Positions 1 through 8,136 of a stretch of DNA of 46,929 nt are shown in pieces. A program made the position numbers and the translations under genes. The stretch spans positions 1-46,929 of the forward strand of contig NZ_PVWJ01000025.1 of the NCBI RefSeq assembly GCF_003003775.1, written 5' to 3'. How positions within the stretch are numbered: the stretch's first letter is position 1; each line of letters begins with the position of its first letter. The notes beneath the pieces are model-generated. The model was not told where the DNA came from and made no database searches. It saw only the letters and a program-made list of their open reading frames with translations. Source of the DNA: Merismopedia glauca CCAP 1448/3. Its GTDB lineage: Bacteria > Cyanobacteriota > Cyanobacteriia > Cyanobacteriales > CCAP-1448.

Positions 1-157
1 GATACACTCTACTTGATTGCCATTTTGGGAAACAACACCTAGTTTATAAGACTTTGAAGCTTAACTGAACCGTATTGTGTTTTAGGTAAGAGCGATCGCC
101 ATCTTTCTTAAATCTTGCAACAGTGTCAACAACTACCGCTTGAAGCGAAATAAAACT

Positions 158-856
158 ATGAAGTTTAAATCTTTAGCATTGCTTTCTTTTCTATTATTAG
201 AACTTGGTTTGCCTAACACAGCACACAGTCGAACCGTAGGTAAGGTAGAGTGCGGCAGCATCGAGAATTTTCCAACTAGCGTCCGCAAGATATCATTAGC
301 CACTATCAAACCAACTTCTCAAGGGTTTGTTATGCGTATCACTGAGAAGAATGGTACAGATATTTTTCAATTAAATAGAAAATTAATTATTGAATCTGCA
401 CGAACTGAGGGACGCGGTAGCTGGAACCTAGTTCCTTATCACTATGACCCTTATCCTGTGAAAATTAAGCCTAATGGCTCATTTGACATTGCCATGATGG
501 TTAGTACACGATCAAGTTGTAGTTTTCAAGGAAATTTAACATTCTTAGGAGGAGCTAAAGAGCGAATTTTTGGTACTCGAAATGCAAGTAGATCGCCTAG
601 CCGACACTCTCAGAACACACAAGTAGCACGAAATGGCTTTTTGCGTCTGGGTGACAGAGGTTCGCAAGTCTATCGATTAATTGAAGATTTACGTTGTGCT
701 GGGTACTATCGTGCGGGTAATGATAGTTACTTTGGTCCAGTGACTCAACGCGCTGTCATCGCATTTCAAAGCGATCGCGGTTTGCTAGCTGATGGTATTG
801 CAGGTTCTCAAACCCAAAAACTCCTGCGTCAAATTAGATCTCGGCGGTGTGGTTAA
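158..856 (+). CDS. exported peptidoglycan-binding-domain protein
   Basis: Exported protein of about 232 residues that probably binds the cell wall. The N-terminus (MKFK followed by a hydrophobic run to about residue 20, then AHS-R) is a typical signal peptide. Residues about 160-230 form a PG_binding_1-type three-helix domain: LRLGDRGSQVYRLIEDL, then YFGPVTQRAVIAFQ, then GLLADGIAG, in the family's usual order. The central 130 residues are not recognised. No catalytic domain is visible, so binding or anchoring is inferred, not enzymatic action. The ATG at 158 was preferred to an in-frame TTG at 140, which would only add charged residues before the signal peptide. It converges with the gamma-glutamyltransferase gene. 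Confidence 0.8.
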   Translation: MKFKSLALLSFLLLELGLPNTAHSRTVGKVECGSIENFPTSVRKISLATIKPTSQGFVMRITEKNGTDIFQLNRKLIIESARTEGRGSWNLVPYHYDPYPVKIKPNGSFDIAMMVSTRSSCSFQGNLTFLGGAKERIFGTRNASRSPSRHSQNTQVARNGFLRLGDRGSQVYRLIEDLRCAGYYRAGNDSYFGPVTQRAVIAFQSDRGLLADGIAGSQTQKLLRQIRSRRCG

Positions 857-915
857 AAGCGATCTTACAGCATTTCTCAGGGACAACAACCGCTACTAGT
901 GGACTTTAGCTATTA

Positions 916-937
916 GCCCAGAACTTGAGTTCTGGGC
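916..937. terminator. hairpin between convergent genes
   Basis: A perfect 9-bp stem (GCCCAGAAC / GTTCTGGGC) with a TTGA tetraloop lies between the convergent ends of the peptidoglycan-binding gene and ggt. It has no following T-run on either strand, so it is a stable hairpin that may act as a weak bidirectional terminator or an mRNA 3'-end stabiliser. Confidence 0.5.
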
Positions 938-980
938 GATCGCTTCAACGACTTTAAATGCACAACAGCTTACCTTCAGA

Positions 981-2537
981 TTAGCAACTAAGAAATACGC
1001 CACAGCGACGGCGATCGCCTGCGCCTATTATTCCATCTAATGGTGTTTTCATAACGGTATGAACTCCACCAAAAAACATATTTTGCTGATTCCAACTATT
1101 GATAGGAAATTCTCCCAAATCTTGCAGCGCATTAATAGTAGATTCAGCTACTCCAAATTCAATATTAAATAAATCGTCTTCCCAGTGGCATCTAGGGCAG
1201 GAAATAGCAGATGATAAAGGCATTTTCCAATCTAGTAAATTAGAAATAACTTGTAAAATTGCGGTGCGAATTCTTTTAGATCCTCCAGATCCTAAAACAA
1301 TTTCTGGTTGACCATCTTTAAGTAAAATAGTGGGAGACATCATGGAAGAAAGGCGGCAGTTTTCCGTCCATTGATGAAATCCAAAAGGATTGAGATCGTC
1401 TTCGCCTAACATATTATTCATCATGATGCCAGTATGGGGAATCACATAACCAGAACCTTCCCCATTAGAAGTAGTAACTGTGGCTGCATTTCCTTGTTCA
1501 TCTAATACACTAATATGAGTGGTACTCCCCCATTTATTAGGCGATCGCTTGAGGGTTTGCAGATAGATTTCTAGATTAGATGATGAGAGAAACTGTTCCG
1601 CAATATCTGCTTGATAAATATGTGAATCATAGCTATTTTTTCTAGCTTGATTCGTTATTTTCATGATATTTGCTAATAGTTCCAAATGTTGACTACTGCC
1701 AAATTCAAGTTTACTTAAATCAGTCTGAGATAATAATTGCAGAGCAAAGCATAATAGAATTCCTCCCGAACTAGGAGGTGGATTAGTTAATATTTGGCGA
1801 TCGCGATACTGAGTTACTAAAGGTTTTCTTTCAATTACTTGATAGCTTTTAAGGTCTTCTAAAGTGAGATAACCGCCACTTTGTTGGCAATCTCTAATTA
1901 ATTCATGAGCGATTTCACCTGTATAAAATTCTTGACAACCGTATTTAACTAGATATTTTAAAGTTTCAGCCAAGTCTTTTAGGACTAAGCGATCGCCTTG
2001 CTGTAAAACTTGACCGTTAGGCGCAAAAATTTGTTGAGAATCTTGATTTGATAACGCAATTGGTGCTAATAACTGCAAGCAGTAAGCCGAGAATTCACCA
2101 ACTTCTACACCTTTTTCTGCATAATTAATCGCTGGTTCGGCTACTATGTGAAACGGCAGTTTGCCTAGTTTTTGATGAACCTGAGTTATCCCTAAAATAT
2201 TACCTGGGGTAGCAATAGAACCTTTGCCAATATGAAAAGTTTGAATCGCACCACCAAAGTTTAAATTAATGTCGCGAAATTCAACTTCAGATCTAGGTCT
2301 TTTTTGCAGAGGAGTTTGGGTAAAAAAATCAAATAGAGTGTTTTCTCCAGCTTCGGTATGTGCTAGTAAAAACCCGCCTCCGGCTGGAGATGTTAGCATT
2401 GGTTCGACGACAAATGAAGCCAAAACGGCTGCTGTAGCTGCATCAAAAGCATTACCTCCAAGTTGCAGCATTTCTATCCCAGCAGTAGCGGTTTTCTCAT
2501 GTCCAGCCGCGATCGCACCATGATTTGTTTGATTCAT
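981..2537 (-). CDS. ggt: gamma-glutamyltransferase
   Basis: Glutathione hydrolase / gamma-glutamyltransferase of 518 residues. It cleaves the gamma-glutamyl bond of glutathione and related peptides and transfers the glutamyl group to water or amino acids. The family is an Ntn-hydrolase that self-cleaves before a threonine. Here the site is in STTHISVLDEQGNAATVTTS, with nucleophile Thr340. The oxyanion region LGSGGSKRIRTA (about 415-426) and the early GGNAFDAATAA (27-37) match the family. No signal peptide is visible with this start, although many bacterial relatives are periplasmic. The protein is slightly shorter than the E. coli enzyme. It is transcribed alone, leftward. Confidence 0.93.
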   Translation of the reverse strand: MNQTNHGAIAAGHEKTATAGIEMLQLGGNAFDAATAAVLASFVVEPMLTSPAGGGFLLAHTEAGENTLFDFFTQTPLQKRPRSEVEFRDINLNFGGAIQTFHIGKGSIATPGNILGITQVHQKLGKLPFHIVAEPAINYAEKGVEVGEFSAYCLQLLAPIALSNQDSQQIFAPNGQVLQQGDRLVLKDLAETLKYLVKYGCQEFYTGEIAHELIRDCQQSGGYLTLEDLKSYQVIERKPLVTQYRDRQILTNPPPSSGGILLCFALQLLSQTDLSKLEFGSSQHLELLANIMKITNQARKNSYDSHIYQADIAEQFLSSSNLEIYLQTLKRSPNKWGSTTHISVLDEQGNAATVTTSNGEGSGYVIPHTGIMMNNMLGEDDLNPFGFHQWTENCRLSSMMSPTILLKDGQPEIVLGSGGSKRIRTAILQVISNLLDWKMPLSSAISCPRCHWEDDLFNIEFGVAESTINALQDLGEFPINSWNQQNMFFGGVHTVMKTPLDGIIGAGDRRRCGVFLSC

Positions 2538-2941
2538 TAGATTGGTGGCAAAACTCTTGAATAATAAGGGTTATAGATTATTATCTACTGAAAGTAACAA
2601 AAGAGAAATAAACCTGATTGACAAACAAAATGCACTACGTTTATATTTGAATTATGCAAACGAATATCAAGCTTTTGATGTTTGTCTCATGTGTACTACC
2701 TCCAATTCTCAGATCAATGTTTACCCAGGATTCTGGTTTAGTCATTATCTAGAGGTTGAGGTTTAGCCTATAGATTTAGACTGGTTCAGCATACTAGGTA
2801 TGCACTGGTTTGAGGGTTAGAGGTAGTGCGTTTGAGACGTTTATCAATCAGCAATGAAGTAGAACAATAGCTGCCTGAAGCGGTATTTCTACTAGTTGTT
2901 TGGTGTTCTGATGCTAGTTAACAATATTAAAGGTTACTAGT
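2538..2941. other. intergenic region, no confident gene
   Basis: About 400 bases between the divergent ggt and HNH genes. It holds one weak open frame of 74 codons from a TTG at 2542, with no recognisable product and no good ribosome site. I see no terminator, repeat or RNA gene. Promoters for both flanking genes probably lie here but I cannot place them. Confidence 0.5.
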
Positions 2942-3178
2942 ATGAATGCGAGACAGAAAAGAAGCAAGAAAGCAGAACTTGCTAAAGAACAGGGTTCTTG
3001 CTGTTGGTGGTGTCGTTGTCATTTACCATTACACAAGCTAACAATTGACCATTTAAAGCCTAAAAGTAAAGGGGGTTCTAACTCATCAGAAAATCTTAGA
3101 TTGGCTTGTTTTGAGTGCAATAATTCTCGTGGAAATAGCCTCTATCCACCCGAACGGATATATAAAATTCGTTCCTAA
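2942..3178 (+). CDS. small stand-alone HNH endonuclease
   Basis: A 78-residue HNH nuclease with little beyond the domain itself. Two structural zinc-type cysteine pairs are present, C21/C24 and C56/C59. Between them lies the catalytic core LTIDHLKPKSKGG with D36-H37, then N51 and N60 in the ENLRLACFECN segment. The order CxxC-DH-N-CxxCN is the standard HNH arrangement. The first 15 residues are strongly basic (RQKRSKK), fitting DNA contact. No phage gene, restriction partner, intron or reverse transcriptase is recognisable next to it, so its biological role is unknown. It starts at an ATG with a weak AAAGG ten bases upstream. Confidence 0.8.
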   Translation: MNARQKRSKKAELAKEQGSCCWWCRCHLPLHKLTIDHLKPKSKGGSNSSENLRLACFECNNSRGNSLYPPERIYKIRS

Positions 3179-3187
3179 ATCCACTTT

Positions 3188-3228
3188 GGTAAGTAGATAT
3201 TTACTTTAACCAAGTTTATCTACTTACC
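3188..3228 (+). terminator. 12-bp hairpin after HNH gene
   Basis: Arms GGTAAGTAGATA (3188-3199) and TATCTACTTACC (3217-3228) are perfect inverted repeats with a 17-nt loop, starting 9 bases after the HNH stop codon. There is only a short T-stretch afterwards, so termination is plausible but not certain. Confidence 0.45.
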
Positions 3229-3365
3229 TTTGCGGTATTATGGCAGTTCCCCATTAACTGAAGTACAGATTAATTGTCTAAAATTCTTGTGGGATAGGTA
3301 TCTTATTGGCTTTATCCCACAAATGTATGCAAGGCAAATCAAAACTGCTATAAGTAACTGTAAAA

Positions 3366-4049
3366 ATGCATAAATTTTTGATATTTAAGGATGAAAAACT
3401 GCTCCGACGCGCCCTTACTCATAGATCCTATGCTAATGAAAATCCTGGAGATACAGGAGATAACGAACGGCTAGAGTTTTTGGGAGATGCGATTCTGACA
3501 TTTTTAAGCGGCGAGTATCTTTATCAACGCCACTCGGAAATGGGAGAAGATGAAATGACACGCCGACGTTCGGTACTTGTGGATGAAAAACAGTTGGCTA
3601 AATTCGCAATGGAAGTGGGATTAGATTTTAGAATGCGTTTAGGACAAGGATTAATTCGAGATGGCGGCTACCAAAATCCGAATCTCCTCAGTAGTACCTT
3701 GGAAGCGGTGATTGGTGCTTATTATTTAGACAACAATCGAGATATGGAAGTGGTTCGTTCTTTAGTAGAAGAATTATTTGATTCTGTACCTCAAGGAATT
3801 GCTAGTATTCGCTCAAATGTGGATTCAAAAAACCAATTTCAAGAATGGGTACAGGCGAATGGTTCCACAAATCCTCCTAAGTATGCTACAGAAAAAATAG
3901 GTGGAACAGATCACGCTCCAGAATTTCTTTCTAAGGTATATGTAGAAGATAAATTTTATGGTGAAGGTAAAGGGCGTAGTAAAAAAGATGCAGAAAAACA
4001 GGCGGCTGAGAACGCTTTAATGAAGCTTAAGAAAAGAGGTTTATTGTAA
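3366..4049 (+). CDS. rnc: ribonuclease III
   Basis: Double-strand-specific endoribonuclease of 227 residues, used in rRNA and mRNA processing. The RNase III signature ERLEFLGDAIL occupies residues 34-44 with the metal-binding acidic residues, and the second acidic motif LEAVIGAYYLD is near 110-120. A double-stranded RNA-binding domain fills residues about 150-225 (KNQFQEWVQANG ... GEGKGRSKKDAEKQAAENAL). The length and two-domain order are normal for bacterial Rnc. The N-terminus is short, beginning just before the first nuclease helix. It converges on lpxB with only a 10-base gap. Cyanobacteria often carry more than one RNase III-like gene, so paralogues may exist elsewhere. Confidence 0.95.
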   Translation: MHKFLIFKDEKLLRRALTHRSYANENPGDTGDNERLEFLGDAILTFLSGEYLYQRHSEMGEDEMTRRRSVLVDEKQLAKFAMEVGLDFRMRLGQGLIRDGGYQNPNLLSSTLEAVIGAYYLDNNRDMEVVRSLVEELFDSVPQGIASIRSNVDSKNQFQEWVQANGSTNPPKYATEKIGGTDHAPEFLSKVYVEDKFYGEGKGRSKKDAEKQAAENALMKLKKRGLL

Positions 4050-4059
4050 AAAAGGTGAG

Positions 4060-5304
4060 TTAAAGTAACAGGAGATTGATAATTTTTTGAGCAGCGCGAT
4101 CGCATACCCCCAATTCTCCTATTTTTGCCCGCATTTCCTGATAGTCTTGGCTGATTTGTTGGCGCTTTTCTGGGTTTTGAATCAGAGGAATAGCTTCGTT
4201 AAAAATGTTTTCGGCTGAGGCTAAATCTTGCATCAATTCGGGAACAATAGAGCGCATTAAAACTAAATTAACTGGAGACATAAAGGGAATTTTTAATCGT
4301 AAAATATTCATTCCCAGCCAAAAGGTAATGGGATTAACGCGGTAAATCACTACTTGGGGGACATTTAATAGAGCCAATTCTAGATTTACAGTCCCCGATT
4401 TTGTAATAGCTAAATCGGCTGCGGCTAAAACTTCAGGAGTGCGATCGCTCACTAAGGTAGCATTTAATTTGTAGCGAGCAATTGCCTCTTCAATTGTTTG
4501 GCGATAAGCTTCTAAAGAGAGGGGAATCCAATAGCGAACGTGGGGAATTTGGCTTTGAATTTGAGCGGCGGCTTGGAAAATTACTGGTAGTAAATATTTT
4601 AACTCTTGAGGGCGAGAAACGGGCAGCAGGGCGATCGCTGTTTCTCCATCACCTATACCCAAACTAGCACGCGCTGCTTGACGAGTGGGAAAATGACTGA
4701 TGCGATCAAGTAAGGGATGTCCTATCCAATCTACATTGGCTTGATGATATTGGTAGTAACGAGCTTCTTCTGGAAAAATAGCTAATAAGAGATCGCAACT
4801 TTTGACAATGCGCTGGGTGTTTTTCAAACTGACAGAAGCAACCCACTCTTGAGGCGCGATGTAATAGACGATGGGTACTTGAGTCCAACTTTTCCTTAGA
4901 TAAGCCCCAATACTCAAATTTGGCTCCATGTAGTCAATTAAAATGACTAGATCGGGTGGGTGTGTTTCCAGATATTTTTTGGCTTGGCGTTGAATGTTGA
5001 GGGTGGGGAGGATGAATTGTAGTGATTCGATGATTCCAACTGAACCTATTGCCGTGGTATTAGCTAAGATTTTAGCCCCAGCTTGCGCCATGCGATCGCC
5101 CCCCAATCCCACTATCTCTAATTCGCAATTCAGGCGTTCTGCTTGACTCAATAAAGCTTCAATCAACATCGCCCCTTGTAAATCGCCAGATACTTCCCCG
5201 GTACTGATAAAAATCTGGAATTTACGAGCTTTACTAGAACTAGAGGCGGAATTTACAGACAGCGAATCAATCTCAGAGGTATCACTAAATCCTTCAGTTT
5301 CCAT
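4060..5304 (-). CDS. lpxB: lipid-A-disaccharide synthase
   Basis: GT19 glycosyltransferase of 414 residues. It joins UDP-2,3-diacylglucosamine to 2,3-diacylglucosamine-1-phosphate to form the lipid A disaccharide at the inner membrane. Diagnostic motifs are ISTGEVSGDLQGA (about 33-45), the PPDLVILIDYMEPN segment, YYIAPQEWVAS, and the C-terminal KSGTVNLELALLNVPQVVIYR UDP-sugar region. A serine-rich N-terminal extension of about 28 residues precedes the conserved core. The ATG at 5304 has GGAG upstream and is acceptable, but a shorter start is possible. It is the last gene of the leftward bamA-lpxC-fabZ-lpxA-lpxB cluster, 39 bases after lpxA. Confidence 0.95.
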   Translation of the reverse strand: METEGFSDTSEIDSLSVNSASSSSKARKFQIFISTGEVSGDLQGAMLIEALLSQAERLNCELEIVGLGGDRMAQAGAKILANTTAIGSVGIIESLQFILPTLNIQRQAKKYLETHPPDLVILIDYMEPNLSIGAYLRKSWTQVPIVYYIAPQEWVASVSLKNTQRIVKSCDLLLAIFPEEARYYQYHQANVDWIGHPLLDRISHFPTRQAARASLGIGDGETAIALLPVSRPQELKYLLPVIFQAAAQIQSQIPHVRYWIPLSLEAYRQTIEEAIARYKLNATLVSDRTPEVLAAADLAITKSGTVNLELALLNVPQVVIYRVNPITFWLGMNILRLKIPFMSPVNLVLMRSIVPELMQDLASAENIFNEAIPLIQNPEKRQQISQDYQEMRAKIGELGVCDRAAQKIINLLLL

Positions 5305-5343
5305 ACCTAACTCTCCGTTCCCCCTTGTCCCCCTTGTCTCCCT

Positions 5344-6162
5344 TTACTCTCCCGATTCTGCATTCTTCATCCTCTTACCAGGAACCAAGCCCCGACGACC
5401 AGCTTGCTGAGATAATCGTATAAAGTGGGATAAATGTTGCAATTTTTCCGTTTCTAGCAAGGAATCTAACTTTTCTATAGCCTCATTCAAACTCAGTTGA
5501 GAGCGATATAGTATCCGAAAAGCGCTTTTAAGTTGTGCTAATTCTGCTGAAGTAAAACCAGCGCGTTTGAGTCCTACCAAGTTGAGCGATCGCACTTGAG
5601 CGGGGTAACCTTCAACTAGCATATAAGGAGGCACATCGCGGACAATTTTGGTCATCCCGCCGATCATAGCTAATCTACCTATATGGACAAATTGGTGAAT
5701 TCCTGAAACTCCACCAATTACTGCTTGTGACTCGATATGAACGTGACCAGCTATAGCCACAGCATTAGCAATTACCACCAAATCGTCAATCTGGCAGTTA
5801 TGAGCCACATGAACGTAAGCCATGAGCAAATTATGGCTACCAACTCGCGTCACCTCTCCCACATCTGTCGCGCGGTTAATGGTGACATATTCTCGAAAGC
5901 AGTTTCCGTCGCCTATTTTGACTAAACTCAGAGCGCCCTTATACTTGAGGTCTTGGGGTTCCAAACCAATGGCTGCACCTGGGAAAATGCGATTATTCGC
6001 CCCAATTTCTGTTGGTCCTTCGATGACAGCATGAGCGCCAATAGTTGTCCCAGCCCCTATAGTAACGCGATCGCCAACTACAGCATAAGCGCCCACTTCT
6101 ACAGTAGAGTCTAGTTGAGCGCCAGGGTGAATCACAGCCGTCGGATGAATCAGTGTTTTCAT
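5344..6162 (-). CDS. lpxA: UDP-N-acetylglucosamine acyltransferase
   Basis: First enzyme of lipid A synthesis. It transfers a 3-hydroxyacyl chain from acyl carrier protein to UDP-GlcNAc in the cytoplasm. The 272-residue protein opens with repeated hexapeptides (IHPTAVIHPGAQLD..VEVGAYAVVG..VTIGAGTTIGAHAVI) that form the left-handed beta-helix. The catalytic histidine is H121 in YVHVAHNCQIDD. The C-terminal helical part (about 195-265, LKRAGFTSAELAQLKSAFRILYR) matches the family. It lies 13 bases downstream of fabZ and is almost certainly cotranscribed with it. Confidence 0.96.
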   Translation of the reverse strand: MKTLIHPTAVIHPGAQLDSTVEVGAYAVVGDRVTIGAGTTIGAHAVIEGPTEIGANNRIFPGAAIGLEPQDLKYKGALSLVKIGDGNCFREYVTINRATDVGEVTRVGSHNLLMAYVHVAHNCQIDDLVVIANAVAIAGHVHIESQAVIGGVSGIHQFVHIGRLAMIGGMTKIVRDVPPYMLVEGYPAQVRSLNLVGLKRAGFTSAELAQLKSAFRILYRSQLSLNEAIEKLDSLLETEKLQHLSHFIRLSQQAGRRGLVPGKRMKNAESGE

Positions 6163-6175
6163 TAAATTTTGTTCG

Positions 6176-6715
6176 TCAGTCTACCAAAGAGAACATTAGT
6201 TCTCCTTCTGCTACTAGCTGACCATCTACTTCAGCTTTGGCTTGCATCTTACCAAACCGACGTCTCTTGACGCACAACAGTTCCGCCGTCAAAATCAGTT
6301 GATCTCCTGGAATCACGGGGCGACGAAATCGAACTTTGTCAATTCCGGCAAAAACAAACAAATTTCCGTCAATATCTGGGAGTTGAATCAGAACAATACC
6401 ACCAACTTGAGCCATAGCTTCAACTATCAGTACCCCAGGCATCATTGGTCGTCCAGGGAAATGTCCTTGGAAGTGAGGCTCATTGAAAGTCACATTTTTC
6501 AAGCCTACAGCTTTTTCTCCTGGAATGTAATCAATTATCCTGTCTACTAGGGCAAATGGGTAACGATGAGGTAATAGTTTCTGGATATCTTCAACATTCA
6601 GAACTTCTTTGGTTGCGGTTGGAGAATTGAGAACCACTTGCGACTTATCTGGAGTTGATTCAGTTGTGTGCTTACTTTCCAACTCCGGCTGGTTAACATC
6701 AACTAGTACGGACAT
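6176..6715 (-). CDS. fabZ: 3-hydroxyacyl-ACP dehydratase FabZ
   Basis: Hot-dog-fold dehydratase that removes water from 3-hydroxyacyl-ACP in fatty-acid elongation. It competes with LpxA for hydroxyacyl chains, which fits their adjacency. The motif [13 protein letters not shown] (48-60) and the active-site segment [20 protein letters not shown] carry catalytic H85 and E99. The protein is 179 residues, longer than the usual 140-150. The excess is a polar N-terminal extension of about 38 residues rich in Thr, Ser and Glu. The true start could be internal, though no better ribosome site was obvious. It is third in the lipid A cluster, separated from lpxC by a 242-base spacer. Confidence 0.95.
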   Translation of the reverse strand: MSVLVDVNQPELESKHTTESTPDKSQVVLNSPTATKEVLNVEDIQKLLPHRYPFALVDRIIDYIPGEKAVGLKNVTFNEPHFQGHFPGRPMMPGVLIVEAMAQVGGIVLIQLPDIDGNLFVFAGIDKVRFRRPVIPGDQLILTAELLCVKRRRFGKMQAKAEVDGQLVAEGELMFSLVD

Positions 6716-6957
6716 GAGTACTCTTTACAATTTTAGGGGCAAAGGCAGAGCGGCTGTGTTCCAACATCTGAGGTCCAAGTTACTGGATCTCTTGGCTCAA
6801 ATACATGGATTTTGAGCTACCCGACGGCGATCGCTAAACGATAGGACACGGGCTTCCAACTTTACTGGTATAAGTTTAAATTTTATTAATAAATGTACTT
6901 CTCTTCAAGACCATAGCAATTAAATCGTTACTCTTAGTAAGATGGGCAATGCCTATC

Positions 6958-7887
6958 CTACATTAATTGCGCTATTGTTTGAGCTAGTTGAATGTGCAGA
7001 TGGTGGCTGGCTTTATAGGCTATGTAATGAGCTTGGGGAATAGTTCCGACTAGGCTCAAATCTCCGATCAAATCTAGGAGTTTATGACGCACAGGTTCAT
7101 CTGGAAATCGCAGAGGTGGATTGAGCCAACCATCGCTGTCGCAGACTAAAGCATTATCTAGACTGCCACCTTTAATTAAACCAGCCGATCGCAATGCTTC
7201 TATTTGATGGGCTAGTCCAAAAGTGCGGGCTGGGGCAATTTCTTGAGCAAAACTCTCGGTTTCTGGCTTAAATGTAGACCATTGCTTACCTATGGGGGCT
7301 AAATCAAAGTCAATTCCATAAGTGTAGCGGATGGTAGGTGCAGGTAGGGCAGCCACAAAGGCATCACCTTGACGCACCCAAATCGGTTCAGAGATTGATT
7401 TCACAGGTATTGGGCATTGGGTCATTGGTTTTCTGGCGGATGCTTCTTGCTCTATACTCAAAACGGCGGGCGTTAAACTTTGGTCAGCGACTTCAGAAAT
7501 CAACCCAGATTCAGAGATAAATTCGATCCAGGGTCGGGCAGAACCGTCCATTAAGGGCACTTCAGAGCCATCGATTTCAATTCTGGCATCCTCTATTCCC
7601 AACCCGACTAAAGCTGCTAAAAGATGCTCTACAGTCCGCACGCTAGCTCCTGCACAAGTCAACTGGGTTGATAGGGTAGTTTCGCTAACGGAGGCAATTT
7701 GGGCGGGAATTATCGGATTATTTGGCAGGTCTGTACGCACAAAATACCGTCCACTTTGAGGTGGCGCAGGTAAAATGCGGACACTCGTTCTAATGCCGCT
7801 ATGGAGTCCAATGCCAGAAAGTGCGACTGGAGAATCGATCCTAGATGGCGATCGCATGGCTTTATAAGTACCTGTGCAAATTAACAT
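6958..7887 (-). CDS. lpxC: UDP-3-O-acyl-N-acetylglucosamine deacetylase
   Basis: Zinc-dependent deacetylase carrying out the committed step of lipid A synthesis. The 309-residue protein shows SGIGLHSG near residue 24, the first zinc histidine H88 in [11 protein letters not shown], and the [12 protein letters not shown] segment (about 268-279) that supplies the second histidine and the zinc-binding aspartate. The duplicated beta-alpha-beta architecture fits the length. The ATG at 7887 was kept. A second ATG at 7857, giving [10 protein letters not shown], is equally credible and would match the usual short N-terminus better. It lies between bamA and fabZ in the leftward envelope cluster. Confidence 0.95.
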   Translation of the reverse strand: MLICTGTYKAMRSPSRIDSPVALSGIGLHSGIRTSVRILPAPPQSGRYFVRTDLPNNPIIPAQIASVSETTLSTQLTCAGASVRTVEHLLAALVGLGIEDARIEIDGSEVPLMDGSARPWIEFISESGLISEVADQSLTPAVLSIEQEASARKPMTQCPIPVKSISEPIWVRQGDAFVAALPAPTIRYTYGIDFDLAPIGKQWSTFKPETESFAQEIAPARTFGLAHQIEALRSAGLIKGGSLDNALVCDSDGWLNPPLRFPDEPVRHKLLDLIGDLSLVGTIPQAHYIAYKASHHLHIQLAQTIAQLM

Positions 7888-7975
7888 TTGGCTAAGTCAC
7901 GAGTCACGAGTCAATGCTACCCTTTCATTTATGTATGAGACAGATCGCGGGAGTTAGAGCTAAAATTAACCTGGA

Positions 7976-8075
7976 GATGGCGGGTTTTGTGTAATAGCAA
8001 TCTGTTACATCAAAATCGATCTGAAGAGGGCGGGTTTTGTTTAATATCGATCTGTCAAATTAAAATCGATCTGCT
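7976..8075. repeat. 50-bp tandem direct repeat, two units
   Basis: Units 7976-8025 and 8026-8075 are closely similar, both containing GGCGGGTTTTGT, then TAATA, ATCTGT and AAAATCGATCTG. The block is followed by AAACCCGTCCC, an imperfect reverse complement of the unit's GGGCGGGTTT start. The unit could therefore be a duplicated small palindromic element. A related CAAAACCCGCCCC occurs at about 26054. It lies in the bamA-lpxC spacer. Confidence 0.75.
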
Positions 8076-8095
8076 AAACCCGTCCCTACATCCGT

Positions 8096-8134
8096 ACTTC
8101 TGACTTCTGACTTCTGACTTCTGACTTCTGACTT
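8096..8134. repeat. heptanucleotide tandem repeat (GACTTCT)n
   Basis: About five copies of a 7-nt unit lie immediately downstream of the bamA stop codon and end in a T-run. The same unit on the other strand (GTCAGAA) occurs at 16438 and in a variant form inside the start of cobI. Confidence 0.85.
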
Positions 8135-8136
8135 TT

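Noticed and set aside
2542-2766. A 74-codon open frame after ggt
   Set aside because: TTG start five bases from the divergent ggt start, no ribosome site, no recognisable domain. Most likely chance.
2820-3178. Group I or II intron carrying the HNH gene
   Set aside because: No catalytic intron core, domain V-like hairpin or interrupted host gene could be found around it.
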